64,000 nt of DNA from Candidatus Scatomonas pullistercoris. Its GTDB lineage: Bacteria > Bacillota > Clostridia > Lachnospirales > Lachnospiraceae. The DNA lies in NCBI GenBank assembly GCA_018713515.1, contig DVOO01000011.1, positions 62,001-126,000 on the forward strand, given 5' to 3'. The notes below the pieces were generated by a model. It did no database searches, was not told the origin of the DNA, and worked only from the letters and a program-made list of their open reading frames with translations. Numbering within the stretch: position 1 is the stretch's first letter; the number at the start of each line of letters is the position of its first letter. Below are positions 58,859 through 64,000 of the stretch, one piece after another. Both the position numbers and the translations under genes were made by a program.

Positions 58859-60022
58859 ATGAAAGATGGGCCAAATAAGATAGAAGAAAAGAAGACAGGT
58901 CGGTCGGCCATGGGACAGTCGGAAAAGAAGAAAATGGATACTGCGTTATTTGTGCTGGTGCTGATCCTGGCAGTCTGCGGACTGCTGCTTCTGTACAGCA
59001 CCAGCGCGTATAATGGCCGGGTGAAATTTCATGACCCGGCTTATTATTTTAAAAAACAGCTGTTTGCCACGGCTCTGGGTATTCTGGGAATGTGCATGGT
59101 TTCCCGGATGGACTACAGGGCTCTTTTGCGTTTTGCGCCTGTTCTGTATCTGGCATCGCTGGGATTGTCCGCCGCAGTGCTGTTCGTGGGAGAAGAGATC
59201 AACGGATCCAGGCGGTGGCTGTCTCTGGGACCTTTGTCCTTCCAGCCTTCAGAATTTGCCAAGGTGGCAGTGATCCTTTTTCTGGCCTGGGTGATTCAGA
59301 AGACCAGAAGCAGAACTACCAGCTTCCGCTTCATGGCCCTGGTCATTGTAAGCATTCTGCCGGTGGCCGCCCTGGTGGGCTCCAACAATCTGAGCACGGC
59401 GGTTATCATTCTGGCCGTGGGGATGATCACCGTCTTCGTATCCAATCCCAGATATCTTCCCTTTCTCTGGATCGGGGCGGCGGCCGTCTGTTTTATTGCC
59501 GTATTTCTCAGCGTGGAGAGCTACCGGCTGGAACGGCTTGCTATCTGGAGAAATCCGGAAGCTTATGAGAAGGGCTTCCAGACCATCCAGGGGCTGTACG
59601 CCATCGGCAGCGGAGGGATTTTCGGAAAAGGGCTTGGGAATTCGCTGCAGAAGCTGGGATTTGTGCCGGAAGCCCAGAACGATATGATTTTTTCCATTAT
59701 CTGCGAGGAAACAGGTCTGGTGGGAGCGCTGCTCCTGATGCTGGTGTTTGGCCTTGTGATCTGGCGGCTGATGGTCATTTCCACCCATGCCCGGGATCTG
59801 ACGGGGGCCCTGATCGCGGCAGGCATTATGGGTCACATTGCGGTGCAGGTAATCCTGAATATTGCGGTTGTCACCAACACCATTCCCAACACAGGGATTA
59901 CGCTGCCCTTTATCAGCTACGGCGGAACCTCCGTGGTATTTTTGCTGGCCGAGATGGGGCTGGCCCTGTCGGTGTCGCGGACCGCCAATTTCTACGGGCA
60001 GATTGCGGCAAAGAGCATATGA
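58859..60022 (+). CDS. ftsW: SEDS-family peptidoglycan polymerase (FtsW/SpoVE)
   Basis: Eight to ten membrane segments with SEDS landmarks: GSRRWLSLGPLSFQPSEFAK, EAQNDMIFSIICEETGLVG and PNTGITLPFISYGGTS. A basic, Lys-rich N-terminus of about 40 residues precedes the first helix; the ATG at 58859 has a poor ribosome binding site and 58910 is an alternative. Division (FtsW) and sporulation (SpoVE) types cannot be separated by eye; with two PBPs in the cluster either pairing is possible. Confidence 0.9.
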   Translation: MKDGPNKIEEKKTGRSAMGQSEKKKMDTALFVLVLILAVCGLLLLYSTSAYNGRVKFHDPAYYFKKQLFATALGILGMCMVSRMDYRALLRFAPVLYLASLGLSAAVLFVGEEINGSRRWLSLGPLSFQPSEFAKVAVILFLAWVIQKTRSRTTSFRFMALVIVSILPVAALVGSNNLSTAVIILAVGMITVFVSNPRYLPFLWIGAAAVCFIAVFLSVESYRLERLAIWRNPEAYEKGFQTIQGLYAIGSGGIFGKGLGNSLQKLGFVPEAQNDMIFSIICEETGLVGALLLMLVFGLVIWRLMVISTHARDLTGALIAAGIMGHIAVQVILNIAVVTNTIPNTGITLPFISYGGTSVVFLLAEMGLALSVSRTANFYGQIAAKSI

Positions 60023-60055
60023 TATTATGAGAAGGTCTATACAGGAGCAACGGCC

Positions 60056-61342
60056 GTGGGACGATATCGAATAGAGGGAGGGCACAGGCTGGAGGGCCGT
60101 GTCCGGGTGCAGGGCTCAAAAAATGCGGTGCTGCCCATGATGGCAGCTTCCCTGCTGCAGAAGGGAACGGTGATTTTAAGACACTGCCCTAGAATAGACG
60201 ATGTGCGGTGCATGGAAGAAATCCTGCGGTACACCGGCGCCAGAACCTGGTGGCAGAAGGGGGATCTCTTTCTGGACTGCAGAGATATTGTCACAGGGAA
60301 AATTCCGGGGGCGTATGCGGATAAAATGCGCTCCTCTGTTTTTTTACTGGGCGGCCTGCTGCCGCGGCTGGGATCTGCCTTTGTCAGTTATCCGGGAGGC
60401 TGTACCATCGGACAGCGCCCGGTGGATCTGCATCTGTCCGTTCTGCGGGCGCTGGGAGCGAAATTGACGGAGACGGGGGAGGGAATATCTGCCTCTGCCG
60501 GCAGATTAAGGGGATGCAGCCATCATTTTCCGAAGATCAGCGTGGGCGCGACAGAAAATGGAGTGCTGGCCGCTGTCCTGGCCGAAGGAAAAACCTGTCT
60601 GTACAACTGTGCCAGAGAACCGGAGATCCTGCATCTGTGCCGTTTTCTGCGCCGGATGGGAGCCGTGATACAGGGGGAGGAAAGCGGGACGATCCGGATA
60701 CGGGGCGTGTCCGGCCTTCACTCTGCGGAGATGGAAGTACCTGCGGACCGGATCGCGGCAGGAACCTATCTTCTGGCGGGGGCCGCCACAAGGGGAGAGG
60801 TGGCGCTGGAGGGAGCGCCGGTGGCAGAAATCCGTTCGCTGCTGGAGCTGTATGGGAAAATGGGTGGACAATACGAAGTAAAAGGTGGTACACTGTTTAC
60901 GGACAGCAGGGGAATTGGAAACAGGCCGGTGCAGGTTGCCACCGGCTGCTATCCGGGTTTCCCCACGGATCTGCAGTCTCCTCTGGCAGCCGTGTGTGCC
61001 ACCATAGAGGGGATCAGCAGAATCCGGGAGACGATTTTTGAAGACCGGTATCAGGCAGCTCTGGAGCTGCGGAAAATGGGCGCGGATATATCTGTGCGGG
61101 ACGGGGAACTGCAGATCTGCGGAGGCAGGCTGCGGGGCGCGGCTCTGCGGGCAGGAGATCTGCGGGGAGGCGCGGCCCTGATTCTGGCCGGCCTGGCGGC
61201 CTCCGGAGTGACACAGATAGAGAATTCCTGTTATGTGGAGCGGGGATATGAACAGATAGAGAAAGATCTCCGCCAGCTGGGAGGCGCGGTCAGATATGAG
61301 AAGACATCCCGGATGCCGGTTTATGCAGATACAGAGGAGTGA
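60056..61342 (+). CDS. murA: UDP-GlcNAc 1-carboxyvinyltransferase
   Basis: MurA adds enolpyruvate to UDP-GlcNAc, the first committed step of peptidoglycan synthesis. The GSKNAVLPMMAASLL segment near the N-terminus and the catalytic cysteine loop GGCTIGQRPVDLHL (Cys near residue 116) are intact, so the enzyme should be fosfomycin sensitive. It starts at GTG with AGGAG eight bases upstream. It occupies the position where murG often lies. Confidence 0.93.
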   Translation: MGRYRIEGGHRLEGRVRVQGSKNAVLPMMAASLLQKGTVILRHCPRIDDVRCMEEILRYTGARTWWQKGDLFLDCRDIVTGKIPGAYADKMRSSVFLLGGLLPRLGSAFVSYPGGCTIGQRPVDLHLSVLRALGAKLTETGEGISASAGRLRGCSHHFPKISVGATENGVLAAVLAEGKTCLYNCAREPEILHLCRFLRRMGAVIQGEESGTIRIRGVSGLHSAEMEVPADRIAAGTYLLAGAATRGEVALEGAPVAEIRSLLELYGKMGGQYEVKGGTLFTDSRGIGNRPVQVATGCYPGFPTDLQSPLAAVCATIEGISRIRETIFEDRYQAALELRKMGADISVRDGELQICGGRLRGAALRAGDLRGGAALILAGLAASGVTQIENSCYVERGYEQIEKDLRQLGGAVRYEKTSRMPVYADTEE

Positions 61343-61344
61343 GA

Positions 61345-62232
61345 ATGAGCAGAAAAAAGAAAAAGAAACGTTCCAGGAAAACCAGAAAAATCATACTGTG
61401 TTCAGTTTTGGGGGCAGCAGCTGCTGCTGTTCTGCTTTTCTGGGGACTGTTTTATATTCGGGAAGTGGAAGTGGTGGGAAATACCCGCTATACAGCAGAG
61501 GAAGTGGAGGATATGGTGATCAGCGGTTTTCTGGATCACAATTCCGTATGGCTTTCGGTGTTTCGCAGACAGATTAATCTGGAGGATGTGCCCTTTATGG
61601 AGTCTGTAGAGGTGGAATATCTGAACCGCGGCAGCGTCCGTCTGTTTGTGACGGAAAAACATCCCATCGGATATGTGAACCTGAACGGGATACGGTATTA
61701 TTTTGACCAGGAAGGCCTTGTGCTGGAGGCAGTCCACGACTCGGAAACTCTGGAACCGGGCGGGACGGCGCTGGCCGGCAATGCAGAGGAGAATACTTCT
61801 TCCTCCGTCTCTTCAGGCTCCGTTTCCTCCTCCGCGGAAAGAAGCGGAACGGACAGTACAGAGGAACAGAAAGCGGAGGGATATTCTCCGGCTCTGACCG
61901 ATCTGCCTCTGGTGACCGGACTGTCTGTGGATACGGCGGCGGTGGGCGAGAAGCTTCAGGTGGAGGATGCGTCTGTATTCAACACCATTCAGGCTCTGGT
62001 GCGCATGATGGAGAAGTACAGCATACAGCCGGACAGTATTGAATTTGCGGAAGATCTGACGGTGACGCTTCACTATGGAGATGTGCAGGTGAGGCTTGGG
62101 GCGGACACGGATCTGGAAGAAAAAATGACCAGGGTGGCCGCAATTCTGCCGGAACTGGAGGGAATGTCCGGGGTGCTGCATCTGGAGGACTTTACAGAGG
62201 ATACCCCGAATATTGTGTTTGGCCAGGAGTAG
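61345..62232 (+). CDS. divIB: cell division protein DivIB/FtsQ-like
   Basis: A very basic start (MSRKKKKKRSRKTRK), one membrane helix (about residues 19-38), a POTRA domain (VEVVGNTRYTAEEVEDMVI) and a FtsQ/DivIB beta domain, with a Ser-rich insert of about 45 residues between. ATG at 61345 has AGAGGAG five bases upstream. Bridges FtsL and the septal PBP in the divisome. Confidence 0.88.
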   Translation: MSRKKKKKRSRKTRKIILCSVLGAAAAAVLLFWGLFYIREVEVVGNTRYTAEEVEDMVISGFLDHNSVWLSVFRRQINLEDVPFMESVEVEYLNRGSVRLFVTEKHPIGYVNLNGIRYYFDQEGLVLEAVHDSETLEPGGTALAGNAEENTSSSVSSGSVSSSAERSGTDSTEEQKAEGYSPALTDLPLVTGLSVDTAAVGEKLQVEDASVFNTIQALVRMMEKYSIQPDSIEFAEDLTVTLHYGDVQVRLGADTDLEEKMTRVAAILPELEGMSGVLHLEDFTEDTPNIVFGQE

Positions 62233-62305
62233 GGACACGGCGGATTTTTCTGTTTTACATCCCGGACAGGGAGCGGAAAAAATTGAGGAAAAATCGAAAA
62301 AGAGG

Positions 62306-62334
62306 TTGATAATTTTTTGGAATAATACTATTAT
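62306..62334 (+). promoter_or_regulatory. ftsZ promoter
   Basis: TTGATA (62306-62311), 17 bases, TATTAT (62329-62334). The leader is about 150 bases, with no clear structure seen. Confidence 0.55.
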
Positions 62335-62492
62335 ATATCTATATGCTGCTCACCCTGTCGGTGCGCGCAGAAGAATCCAGAGACAATGAGGCAAGAGGAA
62401 TACGGAAGGATATTTTCAGGAATACCTTCTGTCAGAGAATACTTTTCGAGGAGATTATAAATAGGCAGAGCTGCCGTAAAGGAGGAAGTACT

Positions 62493-63671
62493 TTGTTAGA
62501 GATCATGACAAATGAAGCGGAATCTTCCGCAAAGATCATCGTAATCGGTGTTGGCGGAGCCGGAAATAATGCTGTCAACAGAATGGTGGAGGAATCCATC
62601 GGCGGAGTGGAGTTCGTCGGTGTCAATACAGATAAACAGGCTTTGACGCTGTGCAAGGCCCCCACAGTTCTTCAGATCGGGGAGAAAGTGACGAAGGGAC
62701 TGGGAGCCGGAGCAAAGCCGGAAGTAGGAGAGAAGGCAGCGGAAGAGAGCGTGGACGATCTGAAGCAGCTGATGGAAGGCGCGGACATGGTATTCGTCAC
62801 CTGCGGCATGGGCGGCGGAACCGGAACGGGAGCTGCTCCCGTAGTGGCAGGACTGGCCAAGGAGATGGGGATCCTGACCGTCGGCGTTGTGACCAAGCCC
62901 TTCCGTTTTGAGGCAAAGACCCGCATGAGCAACGCGCTCATGGGCATTGAGAAACTGAAACAGAATGTGGATACACTGATCGTGATCCCCAACGATAAGC
63001 TGCTGGAAATCGTGGACCGCAGGACCACCATGCCGGAGGCACTGCGCAAGGCCGATGAGGTGCTGCAGCAGGCCGTGCAGGGCATTACCGATCTGATCAA
63101 CCTGCCGGCACTGATCAATCTGGATTTCGCCGATGTGCAGACAGTTATGACCGACAAGGGAATCGCTCATATCGGTATCGGCGAAGCCAAGGGAGACGAC
63201 AAGGCGCTGGAGGCTGTACAGCAGGCTGTGGCCAGCCCGCTGCTGGAGACAACGATCCAGGGCGCTTCCCACGTAATCATCAATATTTCCGGAGACATCT
63301 CCCTGATGGATGCCAACGATGCGGCAAGCTACGTGCAGAATCTGGCCGGAGAGGAAGCCAATATCATCTTTGGTGCTATGTACGATGATTCGATTCCGGA
63401 TACGGCAAAGATTACTGTGATTGCCACCGGGCTGGATGACGCCACCGCCCGACAGGCCAGCGTGGCGGATGCCAAGAAGGCCGCGGAGGCTTCCAAGAAG
63501 GCGGCATTTAATAACGCGGGCTTTAAGATGCCCACTTTCCAGATGCCGCAGCAGCAGGTACAGCCCCAGCAGCAGGCACCTTCCTACACGATTCCGAAGT
63601 CCGGGCCTATTACCAGCAATGTGCCGAAGAAGGACATTCAGATTCCGGATTTCCTGAAGAACAGAAAATAA
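62493..63671 (+). CDS. ftsZ: cell division GTPase FtsZ
   Basis: The tubulin signature [10 protein letters not shown] lies near residue 110, with [14 protein letters not shown] at the start and a T7 loop [11 protein letters not shown]. The C-terminal linker is Gln-rich and ends in a conserved tail [13 protein letters not shown] that binds FtsA/SepF-type partners. AAAGGAGG lies seven bases before a TTG at 62493, giving 392 residues; the track start at 62343 is 50 codons upstream and lacks a ribosome binding site. It has its own promoter and terminator. Confidence 0.97.
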   Translation: MLEIMTNEAESSAKIIVIGVGGAGNNAVNRMVEESIGGVEFVGVNTDKQALTLCKAPTVLQIGEKVTKGLGAGAKPEVGEKAAEESVDDLKQLMEGADMVFVTCGMGGGTGTGAAPVVAGLAKEMGILTVGVVTKPFRFEAKTRMSNALMGIEKLKQNVDTLIVIPNDKLLEIVDRRTTMPEALRKADEVLQQAVQGITDLINLPALINLDFADVQTVMTDKGIAHIGIGEAKGDDKALEAVQQAVASPLLETTIQGASHVIINISGDISLMDANDAASYVQNLAGEEANIIFGAMYDDSIPDTAKITVIATGLDDATARQASVADAKKAAEASKKAAFNNAGFKMPTFQMPQQQVQPQQQAPSYTIPKSGPITSNVPKKDIQIPDFLKNRK

Positions 63672-63687
63672 GAGCTGAAACAGCAGA

Positions 63688-63724
63688 AACCGGCAGGCGC
63701 CTGAGACGTCTGCCGGTTCTTTTG
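63688..63724 (+). terminator. intrinsic terminator of ftsZ
   Basis: AACCGGCAG (63688-63696) pairs with CTGCCGGTT (63710-63718), followed by CTTTTG. Confidence 0.8.
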
Positions 63725-63743
63725 CTTGTGCAGGATGCAGGTT

Positions 63744-64000
63744 TCAGCGGAAGTATTTGTCCCTTATGGTGTCCACAGGCATATCCATCCCGGTCCAGAG
63801 CCGGAAGGCCTCCGCGCCCTGGTATAGCAGCATGTACATGCCGTTGAAGGTTTTGTGGCCGGATTCACGGGCCAGCCGAAGAAGCCGGGTTTCCCTGGGA
63901 TTATAGATGATGTCGGCCACCGTCAGAGAGGGGGGCAGCAGAGACATATCCTCGATCAGAGAATGCTCTGTATCCGGTGCCATGCCCACGGAGGTGGCGT
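63744..64000 (-). CDS. aroE: shikimate dehydrogenase, C-terminal part
   Basis: The minus-strand frame is open to the window edge, so the gene continues beyond it. The visible part reads ATSVGMAPDTEHSLIED, then VADIIYNPRETRLLR and NGMYMLLYQGAEAFRLWTG, the C-terminal AroE pattern including the Asn-Gly-Met-x-Met segment. AroE reduces 3-dehydroshikimate with NADPH in aromatic amino acid synthesis. It is convergent with ftsZ. Confidence 0.93.
   Translation of the reverse strand, partial: ATSVGMAPDTEHSLIEDMSLLPPSLTVADIIYNPRETRLLRLARESGHKTFNGMYMLLYQGAEAFRLWTGMDMPVDTIRDKYFR

Noticed and set aside
62343-62492. 50-residue N-terminal extension of FtsZ in the ORF track
   Set aside because: No ribosome binding site; AAAGGAGG points to TTG 62493 and FtsZ homology begins there.

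Overview
The window is a chromosomal segment of an anaerobic, endospore-forming Clostridia member. Lachnospiraceae is the best guess, from moderately high GC (mid-50s by eye), strong AGGAGG ribosome binding sites, germination and sporulation genes, meso-DAP-type MurE, a cobalamin-type ribonucleotide reductase and a PASTA kinase. I see no insertion sequence, prophage block or CRISPR array. It reads as core chromosome with a few accessory islands.

Layout. 1-5.2 kb: the end of ispE, a GntR/FCD regulator, then a germinant-receptor operon (GerA-, GerB- and a short GerC-type protein) running into spoIIR. 5.2-9.7 kb: murI, a DUF1934 protein, a convergent membrane protein, a NodB-fold protein that has lost its metal ligands, and a trigger-factor-like lipoprotein. 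9.7-13.2 kb: tRNA-Ala(CGC), then an HD alarmone-hydrolase-like protein, a STAS-kinase fusion, an alpha/beta hydrolase and an M15 peptidase. 13.2-19.4 kb: a membrane glycosyltransferase, a MerR regulator and a heterodimeric ABC exporter whose promoter has the 19-bp spacer typical of MerR targets. 19.4-25.7 kb: an ECF S component behind a foldable leader, nrdJ with a candidate NrdR box, a DUF4203-like protein, Lrp-alr, and a bacteriohemerythrin. 25.7-33.3 kb: a polar amino acid ABC transporter, purB, purA (with a candidate attenuator), a lipoprotein and glyS. 33.4-35.7 kb: a holin-like protein, a stand-alone Spo0A_C protein, an orphan carbamate kinase, and an intergenic region holding what look like two tandem, homologous C-rich small RNA genes on the minus strand.

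35.7-49.1 kb is one long, tightly overlapping operon: murE-priA-def-fmt-yugP-rsmB-rlmN-prpC-prkC-rsgA-rpe-thiN. It joins cell wall precursor synthesis, replication restart, translation maturation, rRNA methylation and the Ser/Thr kinase/phosphatase pair. ychF follows with its own promoter. 50.3-63.7 kb is a division and cell wall (dcw) cluster: MraZ boxes-mraZ-rsmH-ftsL-two class B PBPs-mraY-murD-ftsW/spoVE-murA-divIB-ftsZ, with murA where murG often lies and no murF, murG, murC or murB. The window closes with the 3' end of aroE on the minus strand.

The least explained parts are non-coding: the paired small RNA genes at 35.3-35.6 kb, mutually exclusive hairpins before purA, an SD-masking terminator-like hairpin before the second PBP, and the leader of the ECF S component. 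All start sites, promoters and structures were inferred by eye, with no folding or database search.
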